Positions 1-8,448 are shown, counted from the stretch's first letter. The stretch is DNA of 64,000 nt from JAYFNU01 sp964458545 (GCA_964458545.1 CAYWJF010000001.1:22445-86444); one strand, 5' to 3'. Numbers and translations are program-made. Notes: generated by a model not told the origin, from the sequence alone.

Positions 1-564
1 AAGCAGCAGATTTCCTCGGCTGATGAAATTGCGCTTACCTCAAGCCTTCTCGCTTTGCCCCAAACGGTGGAGAAGATGCTTGTGGATACCGACGAGATAA
101 AGAAGATAGCCAGCCGCTATATGAACGCCGAAAACGCCTTCTTTATAGGGCGCTCGCTCGACAACGCGGTTTCCGTCGAGGGCTCTCTAAAGCTTAAGGA
201 GATATCCTACATACACAGCGAGGCATACGCGGCGGGCGAGCTTAAGCACGGAACCATCTCGCTTATCGTGGACGGCGTGGCGGTCATAGCCGTAGCTACC
301 CAGAAGCGGGTGCTCGAAAAGATGTTCAGTAACATTAAAGAGGTTAAAACCCGTGGCGCAAGGGTGCTTCTGATAACGCAGGAGGACAGCGTAGTTCCAG
401 CAGGCATTGCGGACGACATAATTACAATACCCGTCGTTCCCGAGTTCTTCGCGCCGCTCGTCGCCATACTGCCGCTACAGCTTTTCGCTTACTATATGTC
501 GGTGCTTCGCGGCTGCGACGTGGACAAGCCCCGCAACCTCGCAAAATCCGTAACAGTTGAATAA
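1..564 (+). CDS. glmS: Glutamine--fructose-6-phosphate aminotransferase, C-terminal part (5' end outside window)
   Basis: Makes glucosamine-6-phosphate from fructose-6-phosphate and glutamine, the first step toward UDP-GlcNAc and peptidoglycan. The reading frame is open from base 1 and ends at a TAA at 562-564, so about 187 residues are present and the glutaminase domain and first sugar-isomerase (SIS) domain lie outside the window. What is visible is the second SIS domain, with the family's C-terminal block LPLQLFAYY...RGCDVDKPRNLAKSVTVE. That ending is characteristic of GlmS. A strong hairpin terminator follows directly. Start codon and regulation (for example a glmS ribozyme) cannot be judged because the 5' end is missing. 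Confidence 0.95.
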   Translation, partial: KQQISSADEIALTSSLLALPQTVEKMLVDTDEIKKIASRYMNAENAFFIGRSLDNAVSVEGSLKLKEISYIHSEAYAAGELKHGTISLIVDGVAVIAVATQKRVLEKMFSNIKEVKTRGARVLLITQEDSVVPAGIADDIITIPVVPEFFAPLVAILPLQLFAYYMSVLRGCDVDKPRNLAKSVTVE

Positions 565-579
565 TATAAATACAAAAAA

Positions 580-603
580 ACGCCCGAACCTGTGTTCGGG
601 CGT
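580..603. terminator. Bidirectional intrinsic terminator between glmS and potD
   Basis: A 10-bp perfect stem (ACGCCCGAAC, loop CTGT, mirrored arm) is followed by a T-run on the plus strand and preceded by an A-run, so it can end both glmS and the convergent pot operon. Confidence 0.9.
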
Positions 604-614
604 TTTTGTTGTTT

Positions 615-1814
615 TTAATACGGCTTGTTCTTTTTCTTTGCGCGAATAACAAGTATAGCAACGGCGCCTATAAGCGCAAGTCCGAGGATAATAGGTATCG
701 CGTAGCTCGGTCCGCTGTCGTGGCTTAGCACCGCGGTCCAGTAGCCGTCAATAAGCACGTTTGTATCGTCGGGCAACACCTTAAATACCTCGGTGTTGGC
801 AAGTACCGATTCGTCGGGGTAGGCTATCGCTCTTGTCTCGTCGTCGAGGTCAAGCATATCGTACGCTTCGGGTATCGGTGTGGAGTAACCGATAAACTCC
901 GCGTTCGCGGCGGAAATTTCGGGCTCACACATAAAGTTAATGAACATCTCTGCGGCGTCCTTGTTGGGCGTGCCCTTCGGAATTACCATGGCGTCCACAA
1001 AGTAGTTTGTTCCCTCTTTCGGAACTACATAAGCAAGGTCGGGGTTCTCGCCCATCATTGTGATAGCGTCTCCCGCGTAGTAGGGAGCGATTGCCGCCTC
1101 GCCACCCTCCATCTTATTAAATATCTCGTCCATAACGTAGGCTTGAACGAGGTCCTTTTGCTTCGCAAGCTCCTTGTAGGCTTCCTCAAGCTCCTTTTCG
1201 TCGGTAGTGTTAAGGGAATAGCCTAAACGCTGAAGAGCGATACCGAAGGCGTCGCGGGAGTTGCTGAACATAAGGATATTGCCCGAATACTGCGCGTCCC
1301 AAAGCGCGTCCCAAGAATCTATCGTGCCGTTTACCATTGTGGTGTTATAGATTAAGCCCACCACGCCCCACATATAAGGCACGGAATATTCGTTGTTCAC
1401 GTCATACTCAAGTCCCGTGTAAAGCTCGTCGATAAGCTCGAAGTTAGGAATATTATTGAAGTTAAGTTTCTCAAGCATACCCTCGTTCGCCATACGGGCT
1501 ATCATATAATCCGACGGGATAATTACGTCGTACTGTGCGCCACCGCTCTTGATTTTGGCGTACATCTCCTCGTTTGAGGCGAAGGTGGTGTAATGAACGG
1601 TAATACCCGTTAATTCCTCGAATTCCTTGATTATCTCGCGGGAATCGTCCGAGCCGTCCGAGATATACTCGCCCCAATTGTAAACGTTAAGGGTAAGACC
1701 GTCGTCTGCGAAACGCCCGTAATTGTATGTCGTGTCAAATGCAAAAACCGAAGCGGCGCTCGCGGCGACAAGAAGGAGACAAAGGGCAAGGCAAACAATT
1801 CTTTTCATTTTCAT
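615..1814 (-). CDS. potD: Spermidine/putrescine-binding protein PotD with C-terminal membrane anchor
   Basis: Captures polyamines outside the cell and hands them to the PotBC permease. The 399-residue protein has a signal peptide (about residues 1-25, hydrophobic run ending ASVFA) and then the PotD-type fold starting LNVYNWGEYISDG, a hallmark of polyamine-binding proteins. Monoderm binding proteins are usually lipoproteins, but no lipobox cysteine is visible. Instead the C-terminus carries a hydrophobic helix (about 371-391) followed by a basic tail ending KKKNKPY, which would anchor it in the membrane. It is the last gene of a four-gene operon and starts 2 bp after potC. The function is clear; the exact polyamine is not. 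Confidence 0.92.
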   Translation of the reverse strand: MKMKRIVCLALCLLLVAASAASVFAFDTTYNYGRFADDGLTLNVYNWGEYISDGSDDSREIIKEFEELTGITVHYTTFASNEEMYAKIKSGGAQYDVIIPSDYMIARMANEGMLEKLNFNNIPNFELIDELYTGLEYDVNNEYSVPYMWGVVGLIYNTTMVNGTIDSWDALWDAQYSGNILMFSNSRDAFGIALQRLGYSLNTTDEKELEEAYKELAKQKDLVQAYVMDEIFNKMEGGEAAIAPYYAGDAITMMGENPDLAYVVPKEGTNYFVDAMVIPKGTPNKDAAEMFINFMCEPEISAANAEFIGYSTPIPEAYDMLDLDDETRAIAYPDESVLANTEVFKVLPDDTNVLIDGYWTAVLSHDSGPSYAIPIILGLALIGAVAILVIRAKKKNKPY

Positions 1815-1816
1815 TT

Positions 1817-2644
1817 TTATACTCTCTTTTCCTTTTCTAATTTATTTTCGTGTTTTATCTCTTTTAGGTTCGTAATTAGTAGAAGCGTAAGAATTATTAC
1901 GAAAAGCAGGGTGGAAAGCGCGTTTATCTCGGGGCTAACCTTTCGCCGCGTCATAGAATATATCGCGATAGGCAGCGTCTGCGCCGTGCCCGAGGTAAAG
2001 TAGCTTATTACGAAGTCGTCTATCGAGTAGGTCAGCGCCATAAGGAAGCCCGAAAGTATGCCGGGCATTATCTCGGGAATTACGACCTTGAAGAAGGCTT
2101 GGTACTTGTTGCAGCCGAGGTCGAGCGCCGCCTCGTAAACGTGCTTATCCATCTGCCGAAGCTTTGGGCTTACGGAAAGAATTACATACGGCAGATTAAA
2201 GGTGATATGAGCTATTATCAGCGTTCCCGCTCCGAGCTCGAACTCCGCGCCGACATTAGCAAGCACCGTCCTAAAGACCACGAACAGAAGAAGCATTGAA
2301 ACGCCCGTCACTATTTCGGGGTTCATTATAGGTATATAGGTCGCGTTCATAACCGCGAAGCGTGGCCACTTTCTCATTGAGGAGATGCCCACCGCCGCCG
2401 CCGTGCCGAGAATTGTAGCAACCACGGAGGAGATAGCGGCGATAATAAGCGTTAACAGAAACGCTTGAAGAATCATCTCGTTTTGGAAAAGCTCCTTATA
2501 CCACTTAAGGGTAAAGCCCGTGAAGACGTTGCGGCTTTTCGACTCGTTAAAGGAGAAAACCACAAGCACCACGATAGGCAGATACAAAAAGGCGAACATT
2601 ACGCCAGAATAAATTTTTGAGGAGAGCGAGGGCTTCGTCATCAT
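1817..2644 (-). CDS. potC: Polyamine ABC transporter permease PotC
   Basis: Inner-membrane permease of the spermidine/putrescine importer. The 275 residues contain about six hydrophobic segments and the binding-protein-dependent permease EAA loop (EAALDLGCNKYQAFFKVVIPEI), where the ATPase docks. Length and the stretch around NESKSRNVFTGF fit PotC. The first codon overlaps the end of potB by 4 bp, indicating translational coupling. Confidence 0.93.
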   Translation of the reverse strand: MMTKPSLSSKIYSGVMFAFLYLPIVVLVVFSFNESKSRNVFTGFTLKWYKELFQNEMILQAFLLTLIIAAISSVVATILGTAAAVGISSMRKWPRFAVMNATYIPIMNPEIVTGVSMLLLFVVFRTVLANVGAEFELGAGTLIIAHITFNLPYVILSVSPKLRQMDKHVYEAALDLGCNKYQAFFKVVIPEIMPGILSGFLMALTYSIDDFVISYFTSGTAQTLPIAIYSMTRRKVSPEINALSTLLFVIILTLLLITNLKEIKHENKLEKEKRV

Positions 2645-3459
2645 ATCAGCATACCCTCCATTTCCTCGTCATCGAAGCGGTTGGCGATACTCATACAAAG
2701 CAGCACTATTACCATAAGCACCAGCGCCATTGCCGAACCGAGGTTCGGGTTGTAGGCGTTGCCGAGGAACTGCATTTCAATAAGGTCGCCTATTAGTATA
2801 TTGCTTCCGCCGCCGAGCATCTTTGAAATAATGAAGGTGCTTATCGACGGTACGAAAACCATAGTTATTCCCGTCATTATGCCGGGAACAGAAAGCGGAA
2901 TTACCACCTTGGACATTACCCGCCATCTGCTTGCGCCGAGGTCCTGCGCCGCTTCAATAACGGAATTGTCTATCTTGGTCATTACCGAGTAAAGCGGAAG
3001 TATCATAAACGGCAGATAGTTATAGACCATACCGAGCACCACCGCGCCTTGAGTGTTTATCATCTGGAAGGGTCCGAGCCCGAACAGCCCGAAGAAGCGG
3101 TTGATAAGACCGTTGTTCTCAAGTATCGTCATCCACGAGTAGGTGCGAAGCAGAAAGTTCATCCACATAGGAAGCATTATAAGCATAAGCACCATAGACT
3201 GTCGCGTTCCGCGAAGACGCGAGATTGAGTAGGAAAGCGGAAAGGCAAGAACAACGCAGATAACTGTAGCGATAATGGCAAGCCAGATAGAACGCATAAA
3301 AACGCTCGCGTACTGCCCTATCCCCGAAAGGTTCTCGACGGTAAAGTGTCCCGCTTTATCGGTAAAGGCGTAATAACCGACGAGAAAGAGCGGAGCAACT
3401 ATGAATATAATCATCCAGACAAGATAGGGCACGCTCGCGACTTTGGTTTTAAACTTCAT
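2641..3459 (-). CDS. potB: Polyamine ABC transporter permease PotB
   Basis: Second permease of the polyamine importer. 272 residues, about six membrane helices, and an EAA loop (EAAQDLGASRWRVMSKVVIPLS) near residue 185. The order ATPase-PotB-PotC-PotD matches the classical potABCD operon. It starts 3 bp after potA and overlaps potC by 4 bp. Confidence 0.93.
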   Translation of the reverse strand: MKFKTKVASVPYLVWMIIFIVAPLFLVGYYAFTDKAGHFTVENLSGIGQYASVFMRSIWLAIIATVICVVLAFPLSYSISRLRGTRQSMVLMLIMLPMWMNFLLRTYSWMTILENNGLINRFFGLFGLGPFQMINTQGAVVLGMVYNYLPFMILPLYSVMTKIDNSVIEAAQDLGASRWRVMSKVVIPLSVPGIMTGITMVFVPSISTFIISKMLGGGSNILIGDLIEMQFLGNAYNPNLGSAMALVLMVIVLLCMSIANRFDDEEMEGMLI

Positions 3460-3462
3460 CGC

Positions 3463-4512
3463 TTACGCCTCCTCCATCTTTTTCATGATGTGGATTTCCT
3501 CTGGTCCTATCTTCATTCCGACAAGCTGACCGGGTTCCGCGCTCTTTGTGGAATGTATCTTCCAATCGAAACCCGCTTGCTCAACTATCATCTCGAAATG
3601 AACGCCCTTAAAGACCACGCTCTTCACTATGCCTGTAAGCTGACCGCGTGCGGGAGAAACTATCTCAATATCCTCGGGGCGCACAACGACCTGAACAAAT
3701 TCGTCCTTTCTGAAGCCCTTGTCTACGCACTCGAACCGCTCGCTTGCGAAGGTAACGTCGAAGTCCTTGTGCATAATTCCGTCAAGTATGTTGCTTTCGC
3801 CAATAAAGTCAGCGACGAAGGCGTTGACGGGCTCGTTATAGATATCCTGAGGCGAGCCTATCTGCTGGATAATTCCGCCGTTCATAACAACAACGGTATC
3901 CGACATGGTAAGCGCCTCTTCTTGGTCGTGTGTAACGTAGATAAAGGTAATATCGAGGCTTTGCTGGATACGCTTAAGCTCCACTTGCATATCCTTGCGA
4001 AGCTTTAAATCGAGCGCGCCAAGAGGCTCGTCGAGAAGAAGTATTCTCGGCTCATTCACAAGCGCGCGGGCTATAGCGACACGCTGTTGCTGACCGCCCG
4101 ACATACTGCCTATGTTTCTCGCTTCAAACCCGCGAAGGTTAACAAGCTCGAGCATCTCGTTTACCTTTGATTTTATTTCGCTCTCCTCCACCTTTTTAAG
4201 CCGAAGACCGAAGGCGACGTTCTCAAAAACGTTAAGGTGCGGAAAAAGTGCGTAACGCTGAAAGACGGTATTTACCTCGCGCTTATAGGGAGGCAGATGG
4301 GTTATATCCTTTCCATCAAAAAACACCCTGCCGCTGTCGGGTATAAGGAAGCCCCCGATAATGCGCAGAGTTGTCGTCTTTCCGCAGCCCGACGGCCCGA
4401 GAAGGGTAACAAACTCCTCATCGTGGATATCAAGGCTGAGATTATTCAATACGGTTTCTCCGTCGAACGCGACGGAACAGTTATCAATGCGTACAAGTAC
4501 ATTGTTTTCCAT
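3463..4512 (-). CDS. potA: Polyamine ABC transporter ATP-binding protein PotA
   Basis: Energises polyamine uptake. 349 residues: Walker A GPSGCGKTT at about 39-47, signature MSGGQ, Walker B ILLLDEPLGALD, then a TOBE-like C-terminal domain typical of PotA. I chose the ATG at 4510-4512 because it has an AAAGGGG ribosome site upstream and the protein begins in register with homologous importers. The longer open frame up to 4704 would start inside the promoter. First gene of the pot operon. Confidence 0.93.
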   Translation of the reverse strand: MENNVLVRIDNCSVAFDGETVLNNLSLDIHDEEFVTLLGPSGCGKTTTLRIIGGFLIPDSGRVFFDGKDITHLPPYKREVNTVFQRYALFPHLNVFENVAFGLRLKKVEESEIKSKVNEMLELVNLRGFEARNIGSMSGGQQQRVAIARALVNEPRILLLDEPLGALDLKLRKDMQVELKRIQQSLDITFIYVTHDQEEALTMSDTVVVMNGGIIQQIGSPQDIYNEPVNAFVADFIGESNILDGIMHKDFDVTFASERFECVDKGFRKDEFVQVVVRPEDIEIVSPARGQLTGIVKSVVFKGVHFEMIVEQAGFDWKIHSTKSAEPGQLVGMKIGPEEIHIMKKMEEA

Positions 4513-4909
4513 AACGAAAACACCCCTTTGCGGATTATTTTTGCTCTCGCCTTTTTGACGAGCGACAACGGCTCCGTACCACCCCGCAAAAGGTTTGTTA
4601 CACCACGGATATTTCCGGGCTTCAGCGGTCAGGTCAATTGTCGGGTTTCTTGTCGTATTTTTTGACAATAACAATAATATATATGCCTTTACACGGTTTG
4701 TCAATATCTTTTAAATTCTTTTATTATCCGTAATTTTCTGAAATTAGCCGTAACGGCGTAAAGGCTATGCCCATTTTTCTTAAATTTACTCTGTATATCT
4801 ATTGCTTACTCGCAATACCTCACTTTTCATTTGCGTTTAGCTCTTCATATAATTTAAATATCCGAAAAAGTTTTTACCACTTAAAGTTTATTAAATTTAT
4901 ACAAAAGGA
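4513..4909. other. Non-coding stretch between potA and the DUF4230 gene
   Basis: About 400 bp without a credible gene. It holds the pot promoter and its leader (4513-4668), then AT-rich sequence (4710-4909) in which I see no conserved RNA, repeat or gene. Short frames on the plus strand here lack ribosome sites and family resemblance. Confidence 0.6.
4676..4704 (-). promoter_or_regulatory. Sigma-70-type promoter of potABCD
   Basis: On the minus strand TTGACA (4699-4704), 17-bp spacer, TATATT (4676-4681). Transcription should start near 4668, giving a leader of about 155 nt before potA. Confidence 0.75.
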
Positions 4910-4934
4910 AAGCGGGCGCTGTAAGCGTCCGCTT
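4910..4934. terminator. Terminator hairpin after the DUF4230 gene
   Basis: AAGCGGGCGC / GCGTCCGCTT stem with a 5-nt loop and one G-T pair. It lies just after the stop of the minus-strand gene. The better T-run is on the plus strand, so efficiency on the minus strand is uncertain. Confidence 0.55.
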
Positions 4935-4938
4935 TTTG

Positions 4939-6045
4939 TTATTCAATAATAAGTTTGTATTCTTCGCTTACCGATTGCACTATCGGTGAAAAGATATTTA
5001 CCGCCGCTTCCTTTGCCGCCGCGTCAGCCGCCGTGAGGTTCTCCTTTGTGTCAAGCGCCGATTTTATTGAGTTTGCGACGCCGCGTTCAAATTCGTTTTG
5101 CTGCTCAGGCGAAAGGGAGATGTCACCGAAGGAGAGGAAGCCGTTTTCGGTATCGCTGTACTCGGTCTTAGTCACGTCGTATTCAGAAAGATACAGATAT
5201 GCGGGTGGTAGCTTTACCGTGACTGTTTTCGCTTCGGTGTCTACCGTTATGCCGCCCTCGTCAAACGAGGCGAGGTCTATCGCGAAATGCCCCGTGCCAA
5301 AGGAACGAACGTACTGTGATTTTTTAAAGATATCTAAATCGAGAAAGGACTGGGAAAGCTCGCTTTCGACGGTAACGTCACGGGTGTAAACAACCAGCGT
5401 CTGCTGTTTCTTCGCTTCGCCCAAAATAGGCTCTTTAAAGTCGCTTTCATCTATAGTAAAGCCGTCTATTATCTCCGACGCTTTATCCTTCGCCGCGTGG
5501 TATAGCTCCTTTGCCTTTCCTACCGCGTCAAAGCTTGTAAAGCGGGAAACCATTAAGGCAAGCGCCGCCGCCACAACAAGAAGGCTAATTAAGCGAATAA
5601 GAAAACGGATAAAGCCGAGCTTTCTCTTGCGTTCTCGTTTTTTCTCTTTCTTTTCTTCTTTTAGCGCCGCCTTGCGTGCCTTTTCCACCGCTTTTTCATC
5701 AAGCTCGGGCTCGGTTATCTGTAAATCTGCCTCAGAATAAAGTCTGCCGTGCGGTTCCTCTTTAGGCGCAACGGGATAGCGCTCCTCAAGCTGCTCGGCA
5801 TAATGACCACGCACGGGTTCGTTCACCGACTTTTCCGTAGGAGCAGCGTGAAAAACTCGTGTTCCCTGCCCGATACTGTTAATATCATGCTCATGCTTTA
5901 TGCTTTTTCTTAATTGAGCTATATCGTTATCTGTTTTGCTCTCTTTATTACTTTCGCTCATAAGAAGCTCGGCAAGGGCGTTAGCCCTGCGAAGCCGCTC
6001 TTCTCTTGAAAGCTCGGCGGTTGTGCCGCCGTTATTCTCGCTCAT
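4939..6045 (-). CDS. Membrane-anchored DUF4230 protein
   Basis: Function unknown. The 368-residue protein has a charged, coil-rich cytoplasmic N-terminus (about 1-145), a very basic stretch (KKEKKRERKRKLGF), one membrane helix (about 150-172) and an extracytoplasmic C-terminal domain with the alternating strand pattern of DUF4230 (VYTRDVTVESELSQ onward). The start is supported by GGAGG seven bases upstream. It has its own promoter and neighbours the ribosomal rpsF operon without being part of it. DUF4230 assignment is from recalled sequence pattern, not from a search. Confidence 0.7.
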   Translation of the reverse strand: MSENNGGTTAELSREERLRRANALAELLMSESNKESKTDNDIAQLRKSIKHEHDINSIGQGTRVFHAAPTEKSVNEPVRGHYAEQLEERYPVAPKEEPHGRLYSEADLQITEPELDEKAVEKARKAALKEEKKEKKRERKRKLGFIRFLIRLISLLVVAAALALMVSRFTSFDAVGKAKELYHAAKDKASEIIDGFTIDESDFKEPILGEAKKQQTLVVYTRDVTVESELSQSFLDLDIFKKSQYVRSFGTGHFAIDLASFDEGGITVDTEAKTVTVKLPPAYLYLSEYDVTKTEYSDTENGFLSFGDISLSPEQQNEFERGVANSIKSALDTKENLTAADAAAKEAAVNIFSPIVQSVSEEYKLIIE

Positions 6046-6075
6046 TGCAATACCTCCGTGACATCTATCTACTTA

Positions 6076-6104
6076 ATTATACTTTCTACAGCGGGATATT
6101 ACAA
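6076..6104 (-). promoter_or_regulatory. Promoter of the DUF4230 gene
   Basis: Minus strand TTGTAA (6099-6104), 17-bp spacer, consensus TATAAT (6076-6081). Confidence 0.65.
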
Positions 6105-6131
6105 CATTTTTCGCGGGCAGGCGTATATAAA

Positions 6132-6157
6132 AAGAGCAGGCTTTACAGCCTGCTCTT
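6132..6157 (-). terminator. Terminator of the rpsF-ssb-rpsR operon
   Basis: Perfect 11-bp stem AAGAGCAGGCT / AGCCTGCTCTT with a 4-nt loop, followed on the minus strand by a T-run, just after the rpsR stop. Confidence 0.9.
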
Positions 6158-6164
6158 AGTTTTA

Positions 6165-6485
6165 TTAGTCGTTTACGTAAGGCAGAAGCGCTATCTGGCG
6201 AGCTCTCTTTATAGCCGTCGTGAGGTCGCGCTGATGCTTCGCGCAGGTGCCGGTTACACGGCGGGGTACTATCTTCGCGCGTTCGGATATGAACTTGCGA
6301 AGACGGGCGACATCCTTATAGTCGATTTCGCCGAGCGTTCTGTCTACACAGAACTGGCAAACCTTCTTGCGGCGCGGGCGGGGACCGCCGGGGCCGTTGT
6401 TATAGCTGCGTCTTTCTCCTCTGTCGCTTCTTTCGGGCCTTTCGGTCCTTTCAGCGACGGGAGCTCTGTTTTCAACGTTTTCCAT
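6165..6485 (-). CDS. rpsR: 30S ribosomal protein S18
   Basis: Binds 16S rRNA on the small-subunit platform together with S6. 106 residues: a disordered, Arg/Gly-rich N-terminal extension of about 35 residues, then the S18 core beginning RRKKVCQFC and containing DYKDVARLRKF and RRVTGTCAKHQRDL, ending in the usual ALLPYV. The CxxC pair and a later C make this a zinc-binding (C+) S18. The N-terminal extension is longer than in model species. Last gene of rpsF-ssb-rpsR. Confidence 0.97.
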   Translation of the reverse strand: MENVENRAPVAERTERPERSDRGERRSYNNGPGGPRPRRKKVCQFCVDRTLGEIDYKDVARLRKFISERAKIVPRRVTGTCAKHQRDLTTAIKRARQIALLPYVND

Positions 6486-6513
6486 TATGAAAATACTCCT
6501 TAAATTTCAATTA

Positions 6514-6960
6514 TCAGAACGGAAGGTCCTCGTCATTGTCGATAACAGCGAAATCGTCGTTATCGCCCGCCGAAAAGCTGGGTTCCTCAGCTACGGGTAA
6601 ATCAGCGCGCGGTTCGTAGCCGCCGCCTGCCGCGTTGGGGTTTCTGCTTTCGGTGAAGTATACGTTATCCGCAAGAATCTCGAAAGCCTTGCGGTTTTTG
6701 CCTTCCTTGTCGGTATAGGCCCGCGTTTGTATCGAGCCCGAAATAGCCATCATCTGCCCCTTTTTGAAGTAGCGGCAGATAAACTCGGCGGTGTTGCGCC
6801 ACGCGACTATATCAATAAAGTCAGTCTGGCGTTCCGCGCCTTGCTTAACGTAGGAACGGTTAACGGCAATCGAAAAGGTCGTCACCGCGATGTTTGACGG
6901 GGTACGCCGCAATTCCGGGTCTGCTGTTAAGCGCCCCATAAGTGCAACTTGATTTAACAT
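6514..6960 (-). CDS. ssb: Single-stranded DNA-binding protein
   Basis: Coats single-stranded DNA during replication and repair. 148 residues with an OB fold at about 1-105 (MLNQVALMGRLTADPELR at the start, typical of Firmicutes SSB), a variable linker, and the acidic partner-binding tip DNDEDLPF. Its place between rpsF and rpsR is the classical arrangement. Confidence 0.97.
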   Translation of the reverse strand: MLNQVALMGRLTADPELRRTPSNIAVTTFSIAVNRSYVKQGAERQTDFIDIVAWRNTAEFICRYFKKGQMMAISGSIQTRAYTDKEGKNRKAFEILADNVYFTESRNPNAAGGGYEPRADLPVAEEPSFSAGDNDDFAVIDNDEDLPF

Positions 6961-6980
6961 CTTCGTCCTCCTACTTTTGT

Positions 6981-7277
6981 TTACGCTGTTTTGCGAACGA
7001 TAATAGAGCGAAGCACGCCGTCAGTAATCTTGTAGATACGGTCAAGCTCTTTTATGAACTCGCCTTCGCTTGTGAAATTAACAAGAACGTAATAGCCTTC
7101 CGTCTCGTCCTCGATTTCATAAGCGAGTCTACGCTTACCCCATTCGTCAACCGAATCGATTTTGCCGTTGGCTTCGATAAGCTTTGTAAACTTTTCGATA
7201 AGAGCCTTAGTTGCGTCTTCGTCGAGCTTCGTGTTGAGTACCATAATGGTTTCGTAACTTGCAGTCATTATTTGCAC
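6981..7277 (-). CDS. rpsF: 30S ribosomal protein S6
   Basis: Pairs with S18 on the 30S subunit. 98 residues with the S6 ferredoxin-like pattern: YETIMVLNTKL, VDEWGKRRLAYEI and GYYVLVNF. Preceded by AAGGAGG. First gene of the operon, downstream of a near-perfect promoter and a structured leader. Confidence 0.97.
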   Translation of the reverse strand: MQIMTASYETIMVLNTKLDEDATKALIEKFTKLIEANGKIDSVDEWGKRRLAYEIEDETEGYYVLVNFTSEGEFIKELDRIYKITDGVLRSIIVRKTA

Positions 7278-7339
7278 CTCCTTTTGGACTTAAGGCCCGC
7301 TTTCACGGGCAAGGATTTGCGCCTTTCGCGGCACAAAGC
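7278..7339 (-). promoter_or_regulatory. Structured leader of rpsF (possible S6:S18 autoregulatory site)
   Basis: The leader can fold into two hairpins: TTTGTGCC / GGCGCAAA (one wobble pair) and CCCG / CGGG near the ribosome site. The first contains a CCG close to its loop, and CCG is the recognised feature of S6:S18 leader RNA in other bacteria. The match to that family is my inference only. Confidence 0.35.
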
Positions 7340-7345
7340 TTATAC

Positions 7346-7374
7346 ATTATAACAACACAGCGGCACAATGTCAA
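7346..7374 (-). promoter_or_regulatory. Consensus promoter of rpsF-ssb-rpsR
   Basis: Minus strand TTGACA (7369-7374), 17-bp spacer, TATAAT (7346-7351). Both hexamers are perfect, as expected for a ribosomal protein operon. Confidence 0.9.
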
Positions 7375-7390
7375 ATAAAAAAATGCTATT

Positions 7391-8308
7391 TTATGCCGTT
7401 GGTATCATTAAAAATGTCGCTATGGAAGTTATGAAAAAAAGCACGCCTAAAAGTATCTGAACAGCAAGGACGCTGGGACCTCCGCGCAGCTTCAGCTTCT
7501 CTTTAAACTCTGCTTCTCCGCGGCTTTCGGAGCGAAGCTTTAATATCTGTTTCTTTGCGCTTAGGCGGTAGATATAAACCGCAAAAAGCCCATAGACTAA
7601 ATGAAGCGCGAGTAACAGCACCGAGCAGATGCTTGCCGCCGTTTCGAGAAGCGCGGTAGGCAGCATTACGGGTATTCCCATAGGAATAAGGTACTGCGTA
7701 AGCGCCGTGGGAATAGCGAGTACAATCTCTGCGACAGCCGCAACGGCAGCGAGCCACCATATCTTGCGGTAGCAGAAGTATACGGTCGGGAATATCGCGG
7801 CGCTTAAGGTAAACGCCGTTTTCTTGCCCGTTTCAAGCTGGGACTTAAAATAATATAAATAATAGTTTGCGCTTGTGCCGATATAAGACGCCCAGTCACG
7901 CGCGGCAATTCCGTCTATCTTCTCCTCGGGCGGAATCTCCTCAAGCTCGCCTTCATCGTTGCGGAAAAGCATCTCGCCGTATTCCTGCTGTATCCCGCCC
8001 AAAACAGAGCGCCGTTCCTCCGTAGGCGAGCCACTTTTATACTCAAAGCCGCAGTAGTTGCAAAACCTACCCTCCTCGGCGTTTTCGCGTCCGCAACGTG
8101 GGCAGGTGACAGTTCGACGACTGATACTAACCTTGTCCGCCGACCACTCGAAGCCCTTCTCGTGCTTTTTTGCGTTCGCGCACTCGCCGTGCTCCTTATA
8201 GCAGTCATAGTGGTGGGGAGTTCCACATTCGGGGCAGACGGTAATGATATCCTCGGGCTTTAATTCCTTTTTGCAGTATGGGCAAATCACGCCCTCGTAA
8301 ATAAACAT
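7391..8308 (-). CDS. RING-finger/zinc-ribbon membrane protein
   Basis: Unknown function. 305 residues: an N-terminal treble-clef/RING-like cysteine module resembling the prokaryotic RING finger family (CPYCKKEL, CPECGTPHHYDCYKEHGEC), a second zinc ribbon at about 68-85 (CPRCGRENAEEGRFCNYCG), an acidic linker, then four or so hydrophobic segments (about 160-300) in a C-terminal membrane domain. I take the ATG at 8306-8308 because AAAGGA lies six bases upstream; the longer frame to 8341 has no such site. Two zinc modules on the cytoplasmic side suggest protein binding or quality control, but that is a guess. Confidence 0.7.
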   Translation of the reverse strand: MFIYEGVICPYCKKELKPEDIITVCPECGTPHHYDCYKEHGECANAKKHEKGFEWSADKVSISRRTVTCPRCGRENAEEGRFCNYCGFEYKSGSPTEERRSVLGGIQQEYGEMLFRNDEGELEEIPPEEKIDGIAARDWASYIGTSANYYLYYFKSQLETGKKTAFTLSAAIFPTVYFCYRKIWWLAAVAAVAEIVLAIPTALTQYLIPMGIPVMLPTALLETAASICSVLLLALHLVYGLFAVYIYRLSAKKQILKLRSESRGEAEFKEKLKLRGGPSVLAVQILLGVLFFITSIATFLMIPTA

Positions 8309-8347
8309 AGCTATCCTTTCTGGAAACCTGCAGATTGACATTTATCT

Positions 8348-8376
8348 ATAATATAACATAATTGTTAAAAAATCAA
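8348..8376 (-). promoter_or_regulatory. Promoter of the RING-finger gene
   Basis: Minus strand TTGATT (8371-8376), 17-bp spacer, TATTAT (8348-8353). It is back-to-back with the prfB promoter. Confidence 0.6.
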
Positions 8377-8386
8377 AAATATATTT

Positions 8387-8415
8387 TTGATTTTTCACTT
8401 TATATTGTGTATAAT
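8387..8415 (+). promoter_or_regulatory. Promoter of prfB
   Basis: TTGATT (8387-8392), 17-bp spacer, TATAAT (8410-8415), 33 bp upstream of the prfB start codon. Confidence 0.75.
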
Positions 8416-8448
8416 TATCGGGATATAATAACGACAGGAAAATAAAGT

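Noticed and set aside
4513..4704. N-terminal extension of PotA by 64 residues
   Set aside because: It would start inside the -35 of the pot promoter, has no family similarity, and the internal ATG has a good ribosome site.
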